Positions 27,806-38,537 of a DNA stretch of 54,684 nucleotides are shown in pieces; the stretch's first letter is position 1; each line of letters opens with the position of its first letter. Position numbers and translations under genes: made by a program. This DNA comes from Mycobacterium sp. ACS4331 (GTDB taxonomy: Bacteria > Actinomycetota > Actinomycetes > Mycobacteriales > Mycobacteriaceae), in contig NZ_LZHW01000022.1 in NCBI RefSeq assembly GCF_001667265.1, forward strand, positions 1 through 54,684, given 5' to 3'. The notes beneath the pieces were generated by a model. The model was given only the letters and a program-made list of their open reading frames with translations, had not been told where the DNA came from and did not search any database.

Positions 27806-29316
27806 GTCGCCTGCCCGGCATCAGCGTCGGCATCAGCGTCGGCATCAGCGTCGTCGGGCCGGGTCGACAGACCGTGGAAGGTCTTCTCCCAGTACGACGG
27901 ATTGCGGATGAGCTGATAGGTGCCCTTGGCCGCCGCGATGCTCATCATCAACCAGAACGCGGGCACGGTGAGCACGGGGATCAGCAGGTCGGACCGATCG
28001 TCCTCGCGCAGCGCGATCATGTTCATGAACAGTGTGGCCGCGTTGCCGAGCACCAACGCGATCAGCGCCGGAAAGTAGATGTACCAGGGGAACACGGCCC
28101 CGACCACCTCCGGCTGCCCGAGGAACCACAGCACGGTGATGAGCCAGAACAACAGGTTGAGCACCGCGATGATCGGAGTGCCCGCCAGCACGAGCGTGAA
28201 GCGCAGGAAGCTGCGCGGACCCAGGATGCGGAACAGCTTCACCGGTTGCCGTACATGCACGAGCCAGGTCTGCAGATAGCCCTTGTACCAGCGCGACCGC
28301 TGCCGAACCCAGTTGATGGGGTCGCTGTTGGCCTCCTCGAGCGTCGCCGAGTCGATGACGGCGGTGTGGTAGCCGGACGCGTCGATGCGCAGGCCCAGAT
28401 CGGCGTCCTCGGTGACGTTGAACGGATCCCACGCGCCGATCTCGTCGAGGATGTCGCGGCGCAGGTGGTTCGACGTGCCGCCCAGGGGAATCGGCGATGT
28501 GCTGCGCATCATGCCGGGCAGCAGGTATCCGAACCACAGCCCGTACTCCGCCGTGAACCAACCGGTCAGCAGGTTCTGGTTGCCGTTGTGGTACTCGAGT
28601 TTGGCCTGGACACAGGCGATGTCGTCGGGCAGCCCGCGGAAGGCCGCCGCCACCCGGCGCAGCTGCAGCGGCTCGGGCAGATCCTCGGCGTCGTAGATCG
28701 TGACGATGTCACCGGTGGCGAAGTGCAGGCCGTAGTTGCACGCTTTCGGTTTGGTCCTGGGCTCGGCCGGCGGCACCAGCACGATGGTGATGACATCGGA
28801 CTCACCGCATCTGCGGGCCGCGGCGATCGTGACGTCGTCGTCGGCCTCCAGCAGGAGCAGCACCTGCAGCTTGTCGCGGGGGTACTCGAGTTGGGACATC
28901 GCGCCGATGAGGTCCCCCACCACCTCGGGCTCGCCGTAGGCGGGCACCAGGATCGTGTAACGCGGCAGTTCGGCGTCGGGGATCGCGCGGGCCTGCTCGT
29001 CGGAGATCGTGATCGGCCGCGACGCCAGGCCGGTCTTGAAGATCAGCACGCGATCGACCATCGTCAGCACGTAGCCGAAGGTGCACAGTCCGATCAGCGC
29101 CACGGCCGTGCCCATCGGCTGCCAGACCGCGAACGCGACGACGGTCAGCAGCAGCGCGATCAGGACCGGCTTCTGCCAGCCATACACCGCCTGCGAGGCG
29201 GACTGCAGTGGATGTTCCTCGCGCAGACCGTTGATCGCCCGGTCGAGTGCGTACTGCTTCTCCTCCTCGGTCGCGGTCTCCACAATCCGCGGCCAGTCCC
29301 GCGCGGTCGTGGTCAT
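27802..29316 (-). CDS. Processive GT2 glycosyltransferase, cellulose-synthase-like (BcsA-like)
   Basis: A 504-residue inner-membrane glycan synthase candidate. Two N-terminal helices precede the GT2 domain, which shows LVPAYGEPEVV, the UDP-binding LLLEADDD, the DxD-like IYDAED, the catalytic-base TEDADLGLRID and the acceptor motif QRSRWYKGYLQTW (QxxRW), all hallmarks of processive synthases. C-terminal helices follow. The protein ends in an Asp-Ala repeat (DADADADADADA) from a 12-nt tandem repeat. No PilZ domain is present, so c-di-GMP control as in BcsA is not expected. The ATG at 29316 overlaps the upstream stop. Product sugar unknown. Confidence 0.85.
   Translation of the reverse strand: MTTTARDWPRIVETATEEEKQYALDRAINGLREEHPLQSASQAVYGWQKPVLIALLLTVVAFAVWQPMGTAVALIGLCTFGYVLTMVDRVLIFKTGLASRPITISDEQARAIPDAELPRYTILVPAYGEPEVVGDLIGAMSQLEYPRDKLQVLLLLEADDDVTIAAARRCGESDVITIVLVPPAEPRTKPKACNYGLHFATGDIVTIYDAEDLPEPLQLRRVAAAFRGLPDDIACVQAKLEYHNGNQNLLTGWFTAEYGLWFGYLLPGMMRSTSPIPLGGTSNHLRRDILDEIGAWDPFNVTEDADLGLRIDASGYHTAVIDSATLEEANSDPINWVRQRSRWYKGYLQTWLVHVRQPVKLFRILGPRSFLRFTLVLAGTPIIAVLNLLFWLITVLWFLGQPEVVGAVFPWYIYFPALIALVLGNAATLFMNMIALREDDRSDLLIPVLTVPAFWLMMSIAAAKGTYQLIRNPSYWEKTFHGLSTRPDDADADADADADAGQAT
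27817..27852. repeat. Three tandem copies of a 12-bp unit GGCATCAGCGTC
   Basis: Three perfect copies in the 3' end of the GT2 gene encode the alternating Asp-Ala tail of the protein. The copy number could vary between strains without a frameshift because the unit is a multiple of three. Confidence 0.9.
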
Positions 29317-30824
29317 GGCTTGACCCCCAGCGGTTCGAGCTGGGCCCGCACGAGTGCGTTCGCGAACTCGATCAGCAGCAGCTGGTCCTTGAACTCGGGA
29401 GCGGAGTCGAGCGCGGCCGCGTTGCCGCGGAACAGCACCGTGAGCATCGTGTTCAGGGTGGCCGCGAGGTCCCCGGTGGGTTCGGGGAAGTGTGCGGTGT
29501 CCTCGTGATTGTCGACCGCGATGATCAGGATGCGTTGCGACGTACGGCCATTGGTCCAGGTCCACTGAATGCGGTCCCAGGTCACCAGCAGGCTGTCGTC
29601 GACGACGGTGAACATGCCCGCGGACACCCCGAACGACAGGCTGACGGGCTTGATGTCACTGGTCCGGGAACCCTCGAGGTGATAGAGCATGCGGGCGGGG
29701 TAGATGTTCAGGGCGTATGGACGATTCGTCGTCAACGTGTCGACCATCAGGGTCCGGGGCCGGGCGAATTTGTCGAACCGGGGGTCCCCGGAGTCCGCGA
29801 CCACCTTCTGCCGGACCAGGGTCGCGTCACCGCCGTACAACCGCCTCACCCAGTCGTAGGTCTGGATGTCCGCGACATGCCAGCCGGCCGGCATGGTCAA
29901 CGGGGCGTCGAAGCGCAGGTTGTCCACGTGCAGTGGTGGCGCGAATCCCACCTGGGGCAGGCGCACCAGCGAAAGCCCGACCGCGATCACGAGCACGAGC
30001 GGGACTGCCGACCAGATCTGTTTGGCGGCAACCGGTTCGACCTTGCGGTCGAGCAGCCGTTTGGGTTCGCCGCGGCGGGAGAACCAGAACATGCCCATGC
30101 CCACCACGCAGATCGCCACCAGCGGCGGCAGGTACTGATAGACCGCCAGCGGTGCGTCGGGCGCGAAGACGGCCAGGCCGCCGAGAATCGTCAGACCCAG
30201 CGCCCAACCCCCGAGCGAGCCGTACACCCCGCGGGTGAAGTGCCGCCCGACCGCGATACCGATCGCCACACCGGCGATGATCATGGTTCCCACGCCCCCG
30301 GCGATCTTGTTGCCGCCCAGGAGGAACACCATGATGTAGTAGGGCAGTGGGAAGACCATGAACAGCAGGCACCACACCCAGGCGAACCGGATCATCGGCC
30401 GCAGGCCGAACAGCGCGACGCTGGCGCTGGCGACGAACATCCACAGCGCCACCAGATCCAGCCGGAGCAGGTTGTAGTACAGCGAATAACGCGGCAGCAG
30501 CACGGCGTGAATCAGAAGCGAGAACACCAATCCCATGACCCCGACGATCACGTCGGTCTGCCGATCGTGGATCGGCAGTTCCGTGCGGTGGCGCCGCGCC
30601 ACCCCGATCGCGGCCAGGATGCCGGCCACCGGAACCAGGAAGACATAACCACCCATGCCGCCGCCGGTCACGGTCTGCACCGAACGAATCAGGGTGTCCT
30701 GGAACGCGAAGACGGTCAGGATCGCGATGTAGGCCCACCGCAGGATCAACCGGTACACCGGATGCAGGCGCTCTTGCCAGGGTGGCCGCTGCACCTGCGG
30801 CGGTGCGCTCGCAGGGGCCGTCAC
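29313..30824 (-). CDS. Exosortase/EpsI-like polytopic membrane protein
   Basis: A 503-residue protein. The N-terminal half has eight or more helices and an exosortase-like pattern: YVFLVPVAGILAAIGVARR, NLLRLDLVALWMF, then AWVWCLLFMVFPLPYYIMVFLLGG. The C-terminal half (from about 290) is an extracytoplasmic domain with MPAGWHVADIQTYDWVRRLYGGDATLVRQ and YPARMLYHLEGS, faintly like EpsI partners. I do not see the ACSG Cys motif or the N-x2-R motif of active exosortases, so a transpeptidase role is doubtful. In the cassette it more likely serves glycan export or processing. The GTG start is 1 bp after the BcsB-like stop. Confidence 0.6.
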   Translation of the reverse strand: MTAPASAPPQVQRPPWQERLHPVYRLILRWAYIAILTVFAFQDTLIRSVQTVTGGGMGGYVFLVPVAGILAAIGVARRHRTELPIHDRQTDVIVGVMGLVFSLLIHAVLLPRYSLYYNLLRLDLVALWMFVASASVALFGLRPMIRFAWVWCLLFMVFPLPYYIMVFLLGGNKIAGGVGTMIIAGVAIGIAVGRHFTRGVYGSLGGWALGLTILGGLAVFAPDAPLAVYQYLPPLVAICVVGMGMFWFSRRGEPKRLLDRKVEPVAAKQIWSAVPLVLVIAVGLSLVRLPQVGFAPPLHVDNLRFDAPLTMPAGWHVADIQTYDWVRRLYGGDATLVRQKVVADSGDPRFDKFARPRTLMVDTLTTNRPYALNIYPARMLYHLEGSRTSDIKPVSLSFGVSAGMFTVVDDSLLVTWDRIQWTWTNGRTSQRILIIAVDNHEDTAHFPEPTGDLAATLNTMLTVLFRGNAAALDSAPEFKDQLLLIEFANALVRAQLEPLGVKP

Positions 30825-30825
30825 G

Positions 30826-32754
30826 TCACTCGCTCGAAGGCCTGCGCCGCACCAGCCAGACTAGGCCGACGACGGCCGCACCGGCAGCCAGACCGCCGGC
30901 GGCCAACCAGGGCAACCGGGACGACGTCGGGGCCGCGTCAATGCCGGACTCCAGCCCGCCGGGCACCGTCACAGGTGCGCGGCCGGGCACCGACACCAGA
31001 CCGACCCCATTGAGCGTCGACCAACGCCGTTCGTCGGCGTCAAGCCAGTTGAGCAGATTGTCGAGTTCGTCGATTGCACCGCCGTTGGAGGTCGCCACCA
31101 GAAGCGAGCGGCCATCCTGGACGACGGTCTGCAGGGACCCGAACCGCACCTTGGGATCGAGCGTGAGGGTGGTCGGTTCACCCTCGTCATCAACCACGTC
31201 GAGGGTCATCGGGACCGTGTCGGGTGCCTTGATCGCAAGCTGGATCTGCGGGTGGCTCCATCCGTCGGCGTCGATGAGCACGGCGGGGTGCGGCGACGAG
31301 ACCGCCTCAGCGATCGGAGTCACCTCGATCCCGAAGGGCAGCGCGGACACCCGCTGCAGCCCGGTCAGTATCTTGACCGCGCGGATCAGGTCGGACAGCG
31401 GTTCGCGGTCCATGTCGAGGCCGACCTGCACCGTCGGCATCATCGCCTGTGGCAGGGACTGGAAGCCCTTCGGCACCGGCGGGTGTGCGGCCTCGCTGGT
31501 GACCACGGTCGAGCCGTCGATGGTCAGCGTGATCGGCTGGAACTCACCGCATCGGCCGGTGTCTCCGGAGATGTTCACCTGCACCGCCAGCGTGGTGCTG
31601 CGCTGCAGCAGACGGTCGGGCACCTCAACCCAGCGGTCGATTGTGCCGCTGGGCGCGGCGGGCCAGCGCGCGACGATCTCGCCGCCCACCGACGCCACGA
31701 CCTGTCCACCGATCGTCGTCGGCAGCGGCGTGTAGGAGCCGATCAGGTGCACCCGGACACCCTTGACCGAGCGGCCCATCCGGGTCTGGTCGAGATTGAC
31801 ACCCACCTGAGGGTTCAGCGCGATGGCGTTGACACCGGGCTGCCCCAGGTCGCGGATGGTGGTCTCGTTCCTTGCCAGTTGGGGCACCGACTTCAGCGGC
31901 CCCGCGACGGCCTTGGAGCTCAGGGCGAATCGACCGACCCCGCTGGTGAGCAGGCGGGTCTGGTTGGTCAACTCCGCGGGCGGGCCCGAGATCAACAGCG
32001 CGGGCAGGGTTTCGGCACCAATCAGTGAGAGGCCGGCGTCGGGCCCCTCGGACACCACGATGTGGCGCTCCAGCGGCATCGCCTCCTCGCCGGGGACGGG
32101 CGCCGGGCTGGCCAGCGATTCGACCACCACCTGCGGGTGCTGCGCCCCGTAGTGCGCCGTGACGGCCGTCGCCAGCTTCAGCACCGCATCCGCCTCGGCC
32201 CGTGACGGAGACGCACCGACGTGAATGACCAGCTTGCGCAGGACGGGCGGCAGGAAGTCGGCTATGGTCGTCGGCGACGTCTCCGCACCGGCGAACGTGA
32301 CGGCTGAATTCGCAAGCCGCAGCGGATTGGACGGATCCAGACAGTAGCCTTCGACCGGCAGGAGGTAGCTGCGCACCAGCAGGCTTGCCGAATTGTCCTT
32401 CACTTCAACGCCGGTGAGGGGAATGACCAGCGGGCCGCCCTCGGGCGGGAGTTCGATGCTGGTCAGCAGCCGATTGTCCTGGCTGACCGTCACACTTGCG
32501 CTGCCGACATGCACCGGAAGCTGCACGGTGACGTTCAGCGACTCCGGTGTCATCCCTTGGGGCACTGGGATGTTCAGCACGACCGTCCCGTTCTGGCCGT
32601 AGAACAGCAGATCTGGATCAGAGCCCAGCTCACGCAACGGCAGTGTCGGCGAGCCGACCAGCAGTGCCTCAGCGGATGCCGACGGCGCCAGCGGCAGCGT
32701 CAACAGACCAAGCACTAGCAGAAGTCGGACAAGAATGGAACGGTGGCGAATCAT
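30826..32754 (-). CDS. BcsB-like periplasmic/envelope glycan-export protein
   Basis: A 642-residue protein with a signal peptide (cleavage near SASAEA, residue 28), a large extracytoplasmic region of beta-sandwich and flavodoxin-like type (FYGQNGTVVLNIPVPQGMTPESLNVTVQLP, then DPSNPLRLANSAVTFAG and ISGDTGRCGEFQPITLTIDGSTV), and a single C-terminal TM helix (LAAGAAVVGLVWLVRRR). This is the architecture of bacterial cellulose synthase subunit B, which caps and guides the polymer next to BcsA. It is the first gene of the four-gene cassette, about 400 bp after rpsQ. BcsB proteins are unusual in mycobacteria; assignment rests on architecture plus the neighbouring GT2. Confidence 0.75.
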   Translation of the reverse strand: MIRHRSILVRLLLVLGLLTLPLAPSASAEALLVGSPTLPLRELGSDPDLLFYGQNGTVVLNIPVPQGMTPESLNVTVQLPVHVGSASVTVSQDNRLLTSIELPPEGGPLVIPLTGVEVKDNSASLLVRSYLLPVEGYCLDPSNPLRLANSAVTFAGAETSPTTIADFLPPVLRKLVIHVGASPSRAEADAVLKLATAVTAHYGAQHPQVVVESLASPAPVPGEEAMPLERHIVVSEGPDAGLSLIGAETLPALLISGPPAELTNQTRLLTSGVGRFALSSKAVAGPLKSVPQLARNETTIRDLGQPGVNAIALNPQVGVNLDQTRMGRSVKGVRVHLIGSYTPLPTTIGGQVVASVGGEIVARWPAAPSGTIDRWVEVPDRLLQRSTTLAVQVNISGDTGRCGEFQPITLTIDGSTVVTSEAAHPPVPKGFQSLPQAMMPTVQVGLDMDREPLSDLIRAVKILTGLQRVSALPFGIEVTPIAEAVSSPHPAVLIDADGWSHPQIQLAIKAPDTVPMTLDVVDDEGEPTTLTLDPKVRFGSLQTVVQDGRSLLVATSNGGAIDELDNLLNWLDADERRWSTLNGVGLVSVPGRAPVTVPGGLESGIDAAPTSSRLPWLAAGGLAAGAAVVGLVWLVRRRPSSE

Positions 32755-33152
32755 CGCCGACCAGTGTAGTTGAGGTTTAGGTCATCTGACCAAGCTTTAG
32801 CACCCCGCCCTGGGATGCAGACAGCAAACTTCTCCGGCCCGCCCCAGGGGCGCGCCCTGCGGACTGCAAGAATAACGGGAGCGTCGACCTATTGGCGCCC
32901 TACGCATCTCGGCCCTGGATAGGGCGCTGTCGGCCGATGTCGGGATCACCGGGCAGCAGCGCCGGCAACCTGACAGCGATCGCATATGGTGTGCCGGCAG
33001 CTAACCTCTGCGAAGGCGGGGGACGACCGATGCCGACGTCTGTCACGTTCATCACTGCGGTGGAGCCGCAACTGGGAGGTCGTCGCCCAAACACAAAGAT
33101 GCCCACCGCAATCGATCGCGGTGGGCATCTGCGCCAGAATCCAGCGTGCTGG
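32755..33152. other. Intergenic region between rpsQ and the glycan cassette
   Basis: This 398-bp gap contains the rpsQ terminator at its right side and, by inference, the promoter of the BcsB-like cassette at its left, an A/T-richer stretch at about 32755-32800. Open frames here on both strands lack support. No clear -35/-10 pair was identified. Confidence 0.4.
33097..33130 (-). terminator. Strong intrinsic terminator after rpsQ
   Basis: Perfect 13-bp arms AGATGCCCACCGC and GCGGTGGGCATCT surround an 8-nt loop, starting 22 bp past the rpsQ stop. On the minus strand the stem is followed by a T-rich TTTGTGTTTG tail. It should end S10-operon transcription and insulate the downstream glycan cassette. 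Confidence 0.9.
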
Positions 33153-33449
33153 TTACTTGGCCTTCTCAAGGATCTCGACCAGGCGCCAGCGCTTGGTCGC
33201 CGAGAGGGGGCGGGTCTCCATCAACGACACGCGATCACCGATGCCGGCGACCCCGTCCTCGTCGTGGGCCTTGACCTTCTTGGTGGTCCGGATGATCTTG
33301 CCGTACAGCGGATGCATCTTGCGGTCTTCGAGCTCGACCACGATGGTCTTCTGCATCTTGTCGCTCACGACGTAGCCGATGGCGGTCTTACGACGGCCAC
33401 GAGGCTGCTCGGTGCGCGGGGTGTACTTCGGCCCCTTGGTATCTGCCAT
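33153..33449 (-). CDS. rpsQ: Ribosomal protein S17 (uS17)
   Basis: 16S rRNA-binding assembly protein, 98 residues. The S17 core is [45 protein letters not shown], then [28 protein letters not shown]. Its start overlaps the rpmC stop by one base. It is the last gene of the S10 operon, followed by a strong terminator. Confidence 0.97.
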   Translation of the reverse strand: MADTKGPKYTPRTEQPRGRRKTAIGYVVSDKMQKTIVVELEDRKMHPLYGKIIRTTKKVKAHDEDGVAGIGDRVSLMETRPLSATKRWRLVEILEKAK

Positions 33450-33682
33450 TACGAATCCTCACCATCGGGTCCGGCGGCCAGACCCAGTTCACGTTCGCGC
33501 AGCACCGTGTAGACGCGCGCAATTTCCTGACGCACCGTGCGCAGCCGACGGTTGTTGTCGAGCTGTCCGGTGGCCATCTGGAAGCGCAGGTTGAACAGTT
33601 CTTCCTTCGATTCGCGCAGGCGGTCGGTCAGCTCTTCATCGGTGAGCTCGCGCAGTTCGCCAGCGGAGATTCCCACTGCCAT
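33449..33682 (-). CDS. rpmC: Ribosomal protein L29 (uL29)
   Basis: A 77-residue protein at the nascent-chain exit. Signatures are [59 protein letters not shown]. One-base overlaps with rplP upstream and rpsQ downstream show tight translational coupling. Confidence 0.97.
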   Translation of the reverse strand: MAVGISAGELRELTDEELTDRLRESKEELFNLRFQMATGQLDNNRRLRTVRQEIARVYTVLRERELGLAAGPDGEDS

Positions 33683-34098
33683 CAGAACTGCTCCTCTCGG
33701 GTGACGATGCGTGCCTTGATAGGCAACTTGTGGATCGCGCGGGTCAGTGCGGCCCGGGCGATCTCTTCATTGGGGTAGCTCAGCTCGAACAGAACGCGTC
33801 CGGGCTTCACATTGGCAACCCACCATTCCGGCGAACCCTTACCGGAACCCATGCGGGTCTCGGCAGGCTTCTTGGTCAGCGGGCGGTCCGGGAAGATGTT
33901 GATCCAGACCTTGCCGCCACGCTTGATGTGGCGGTTGATGGCGATACGGGCGGACTCGATCTGCCGGTTCGTGATGTAGGCATGCTCGAGCGCCTGGATG
34001 CCGTAGTCACCGAAGCTGACCGTGGTTCCGCCGCTGGCGATTCCACGCTGCTTCGGGTGATGCTGCTTGCGGTGCTTGACCTTACGAGGAATCAGCAT
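33682..34098 (-). CDS. rplP: Ribosomal protein L16 (uL16)
   Basis: Large-subunit protein near the A-site tRNA, 138 residues: [96 protein letters not shown]. It starts 2 bp after the rpsC stop. Confidence 0.98.
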   Translation of the reverse strand: MLIPRKVKHRKQHHPKQRGIASGGTTVSFGDYGIQALEHAYITNRQIESARIAINRHIKRGGKVWINIFPDRPLTKKPAETRMGSGKGSPEWWVANVKPGRVLFELSYPNEEIARAALTRAIHKLPIKARIVTREEQF

Positions 34099-34100
34099 TA

Positions 34101-35418
<1,318 letters not shown>

Positions 35419-35419
<1 letters not shown>

Positions 35420-35700
35420 CAGCGGCGCTTACTCTTCCGGTCGTCCTTGATGTGACCCTTGAACGTCCGCGTCGGGGCGAACTCGCCCAGCTTGTGTCCC
35501 ACCATCGCCTCGGTGACGAACACCGGAACATGCTTGCGACCGTCGTGGACGGCGAAGGTGTGACCGATGAAGTCGGGGATGATGGTCGACCGACGGGACC
35601 AGGTCTTGATGACCTGCTTGGTGTTCTTCTCGTTCTGCACGTCGACCTTCTTGAGCAGATGGTCGTCGACGAACGGGCCCTTCTTGAGGCTGCGTGGCAT
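35419..35700 (-). CDS. rpsS: Ribosomal protein S19 (uS19)
   Basis: Head protein of the small subunit, 93 residues: [70 protein letters not shown]. It lies between rplB (18 bp gap) and rplV. Confidence 0.98.
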
Positions 35701-35718
35701 CGTTTATTCCTTCCCGGC

Positions 35719-36555
35719 CTAGCGCTTCTTGCCGGTGCGCCGGCGGCGGACGATGAGCTTGTCGCTCGGCTTGTTCGGCTTGCGGGTGCGGCCCTCGGGC
35801 TTGCCCCACGGGCTGACCGGATGGCGACCGCCGGAGGTCTTACCCTCACCACCGCCGTGCGGGTGGTCGACCGGGTTCATCACGACACCACGAACGGTGG
35901 GCCGCTTGCCCTTCCAGCGCATACGGCCGGCCTTGCCCCAGTTGATGTTCGCCTGCTCGGCGTTGCCGACCTCGCCGACAGTGGCGCGGCAGCGGACGTC
36001 GACACGGCGGATCTCACCGGACGGCATACGCAGCGAGGCGTAGGTGCCCTCCTTGCCGAGCAGCTGGATGCTGACGCCGGCCGAACGGGCCAGCTTGGCT
36101 CCACCGCCGGGGCGCAGTTCCACAGCGTGGATCACGGTGCCCGCGGGGATGTTGCGCAGCGGCAGGTTGTTGCCCGGCTTGATGTCGGCGTTCGGCCCCT
36201 GCTCGATCACGTCGCCCTGCTTGAGGCCCTGGGGCGCGATGATGTAGCGCTTCTCGCCGTCCAGGTAGTGCAGCAGCGCGATGTTCGCGGTGCGGTTGGG
36301 GTCGTACTCGATGTGCGCGACCTTGGCGTTGACGCCGTCCTTGTCGTGGCGACGGAAGTCGATCACGCGGTAGGCGCGCTTGTGGCCACCACCCTTGTGG
36401 CGAGTGGTGATGCGGCCGTGGGCGTTACGTCCACCCTTGCCGTGCAGCGGGCGAACCAGCGACTTCTCCGGATGGTCGCGAGTGATCTCGGCGAAATCGG
36501 AGACGCTGGCACCGCGGCGACCGGGGGTCGTCGGCTTGTACTTGCGAATTCCCAT
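35719..36555 (-). CDS. rplB: Ribosomal protein L2 (uL2)
   Basis: Peptidyl-transferase-centre protein, 278 residues: [48 protein letters not shown] and the C-terminal [37 protein letters not shown], containing the conserved His-Pro-His-Gly-Gly motif. It lies 24 bp after the rplW stop. Confidence 0.98.
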   Translation of the reverse strand: MGIRKYKPTTPGRRGASVSDFAEITRDHPEKSLVRPLHGKGGRNAHGRITTRHKGGGHKRAYRVIDFRRHDKDGVNAKVAHIEYDPNRTANIALLHYLDGEKRYIIAPQGLKQGDVIEQGPNADIKPGNNLPLRNIPAGTVIHAVELRPGGGAKLARSAGVSIQLLGKEGTYASLRMPSGEIRRVDVRCRATVGEVGNAEQANINWGKAGRMRWKGKRPTVRGVVMNPVDHPHGGGEGKTSGGRHPVSPWGKPEGRTRKPNKPSDKLIVRRRRTGKKR

Positions 36556-36579
36556 GTCAGTTAATCCCTTACCCGGCGA

Positions 36580-36882
36580 TTACGCCGGCGCTCCGAAGAG
36601 GTCGATCGGCTTGCTGCCCTCGGCCAGCTTGACGATGGCGCGCTTGGTGGCCTTGCGCTGTCCGTACCCGGTGCGGGTGCGCTTGCGCTTGCCCTGGCGA
36701 TTGGCGGTGTTCACGGAGTCGACCTTGACGCTGAAGATCTTCTCGATGGCGATCTTGATCTGCGTCTTGTTCGAATCCGGGTGCACCACAAACGTGTACA
36801 CGTTGTTCTCGATCAATCCGTAGGACTTCTCGGAGATGACCGGAGCCAGGATGATGTCGCGGGGGTCAGTCACGGTTGCCAT
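36580..36882 (-). CDS. rplW: Ribosomal protein L23 (uL23)
   Basis: Tunnel-exit docking protein for trigger factor and SRP, 100 residues: [61 protein letters not shown] one-base overlap (TGATG) with rplD indicates coupling. Confidence 0.98.
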   Translation of the reverse strand: MATVTDPRDIILAPVISEKSYGLIENNVYTFVVHPDSNKTQIKIAIEKIFSVKVDSVNTANRQGKRKRTRTGYGQRKATKRAIVKLAEGSKPIDLFGAPA

Positions 36883-37538
36883 CAGGCCGAAACCTCCTCG
36901 GTGGCTTTGTTGGCGGTGTTGGCCTCGATGTAGGCCGTCAGCGCCTCCACCGAGAACACCACGTCGTCGGCGTTGAGCACGTCGTAGGTGTTCAGCTGGT
37001 CGGGCGCGATCACGTGAACGCCCGGCAGGTTGTTCACGCTCTTGGCGCTGACCTCATCGGCGCGGCCGATGACGACGAGCACCTTCTTGCGATCGGTCAG
37101 GGACTCCAGGAACGTCCGTGCGCTCTTGGTCGACGGGGTCTGGCCGCTGACCAGTTCCGTGACCGCGTGGATGCGCTCGTTGCGGGCCCGGTCCGAGAGC
37201 GCCCCGCGCAGGGCGGCGGCGATCATCTTCTTGGGGGTGCGCTGGCTGTAGTCGCGCGGCTTCGGGCCGTGCACCACGCCACCACCGGTGAACTGCGGAG
37301 CGCGGGTCGAACCCTGACGCGCGCGGCCGGTGCCCTTCTGGCGATACGGCTTCTTGCCGCCGCCCCGGACCTCACCGCGGGTCTTGGTCGAGTGCGTGCC
37401 CTGGCGGGCGGCCGCGAGCTGAGCCGTCACCACCTGGTGCATCAGCGCGATGTTGGGCTCAACGTCGAACAGTTCGGCCGGAAGCTCGACGGCTCCGTCC
37501 TTCTTGCCTGCCGGCGTCAAAACGTCAATTTTTGCCAT
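36882..37538 (-). CDS. rplD: Ribosomal protein L4 (uL4)
   Basis: Exit-tunnel constriction protein, 218 residues. It has the tunnel loop [54 protein letters not shown] and a C-terminal globular part with [29 protein letters not shown]. In E. coli L4 also represses its own S10 operon through the leader RNA; the long hairpin-bearing leader here makes a similar loop possible but unproven. Confidence 0.98.
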   Translation of the reverse strand: MAKIDVLTPAGKKDGAVELPAELFDVEPNIALMHQVVTAQLAAARQGTHSTKTRGEVRGGGKKPYRQKGTGRARQGSTRAPQFTGGGVVHGPKPRDYSQRTPKKMIAAALRGALSDRARNERIHAVTELVSGQTPSTKSARTFLESLTDRKKVLVVIGRADEVSAKSVNNLPGVHVIAPDQLNTYDVLNADDVVFSVEALTAYIEANTANKATEEVSA

Positions 37539-37540
37539 GA

Positions 37541-38194
37541 CTACTTCTCACCTCGTTTGATCGCGGTGCGAACCATGACGAGTCCGCCGTTGCGGCCGGG
37601 GATGGCGCCCTTGATCAACAGCACGCCGTTCTCTGCGTCGACCTTGTGCACCTTCAGGTTCTGCGTGGTGACCTTGTCGCTGCCCATGCGGCCCGACATG
37701 CGGGTGCCCTTGAAGACACGACCCGGGGTGGCGCAGCCACCGATCGAGCCGGGCCGGCGGTGCACCGCCTGCGTGCCGTGGCTGGCGCCCTGGCCACGGA
37801 AGCCGTGGCGCTTCATGGTGCCTGCGAAGCCCTTGCCCTTGCTGGTGCCGGTCACGTCGACGTACGCGCCGTCGGCGAAGATCTCGGCGGTCAGCTCCTG
37901 GCCCACCTCGTACTCAGCGGCGGCGGCCTCGTCGTCAAGACGCAGCTCGGCGAGATGCCGGCGCGGGTTGACTCCCGCCGCGTTGAACTGACCGGTGACC
38001 GGCTTGTTCACCTTGCGCGGGCTGATCTCGCCGTAGGCGAGCTGCACTGCGCTGTATCCGTCGCGCTCCGTGGTGCGGATGCGCGTCACAACGTTGGGCC
38101 CGGCCTTGACGACCGTCACGGGAACGACCTTGTTGTTCTCATCGAACACCTGCGTCATGCCCAGCTTGGTGCCCAGAATGCCTTTGCGTGCCAT
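37541..38194 (-). CDS. rplC: Ribosomal protein L3 (uL3)
   Basis: Early-assembly large-subunit protein, 217 residues: [73 protein letters not shown] and [33 protein letters not shown]. It follows rpsJ after 14 bp. Confidence 0.98.
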   Translation of the reverse strand: MARKGILGTKLGMTQVFDENNKVVPVTVVKAGPNVVTRIRTTERDGYSAVQLAYGEISPRKVNKPVTGQFNAAGVNPRRHLAELRLDDEAAAAEYEVGQELTAEIFADGAYVDVTGTSKGKGFAGTMKRHGFRGQGASHGTQAVHRRPGSIGGCATPGRVFKGTRMSGRMGSDKVTTQNLKVHKVDAENGVLLIKGAIPGRNGGLVMVRTAIKRGEK

Positions 38195-38208
38195 GTGTCT
38201 CAGGACTC

Positions 38209-38514
38209 CTACTGGATGTTCACGTCGACGCTGGCCGGCAGATCGATGCGCATGAGAGCGTCAACGGTCTTCGGCGTCGGGTCGAGGATGTCGATCAACC
38301 GCTTGTGCGTCCGCATCTCGAAGTGCTCCCGCGAGTCCTTGTACTTATGCGGAGACCGAATGACGCAATACACGTTCTTCTCGGTCGGCAGCGGCACCGG
38401 TCCGACCACACTGGCGCCCGTACGGGTGACCGTCTCGACGATCTTGCGCGCCGAGGCGTCAATCGCCTCGTGGTCGTAGGCCTTGAGCCTGATGCGGATC
38501 TTCTGTCCCGCCAC
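38209..38514 (-). CDS. rpsJ: Ribosomal protein S10 (uS10/NusE), first gene of S10 operon
   Basis: A 101-residue protein of the 30S head and the NusB/NusE antitermination complex: [63 protein letters not shown]. The GTG start at 38514 is preceded by an AGGAG ribosome binding site and an 11-bp leader hairpin. It heads eleven genes down to rpsQ. Confidence 0.98.
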
Positions 38515-38537
38515 GCTTCTCCTACCTCACTGTCAGT

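Noticed and set aside
27817..27852. Short tandem repeat considered as a CRISPR or mobile-element trace
   Set aside because: Only three contiguous 12-bp units with no spacers, fully inside a coding frame; an ordinary coding repeat.
25334..27916. 860-codon open frame on the plus strand
   Set aside because: It is antisense to atsA and the GT-C-like gene, is rich in His/Arg/Gln/Gly with no domain pattern, and follows third-position GC bias. A shadow of real minus-strand genes.
32900..33169. Small minus-strand frame in the same gap
   Set aside because: It begins inside rpsQ, crosses the terminator hairpin and has no recognisable features.
32892..33512. 206-codon plus-strand frame in the rpsQ gap
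   Set aside because: It runs through the rpsQ terminator and antisense into rpsQ itself; no ribosome binding site or domain.
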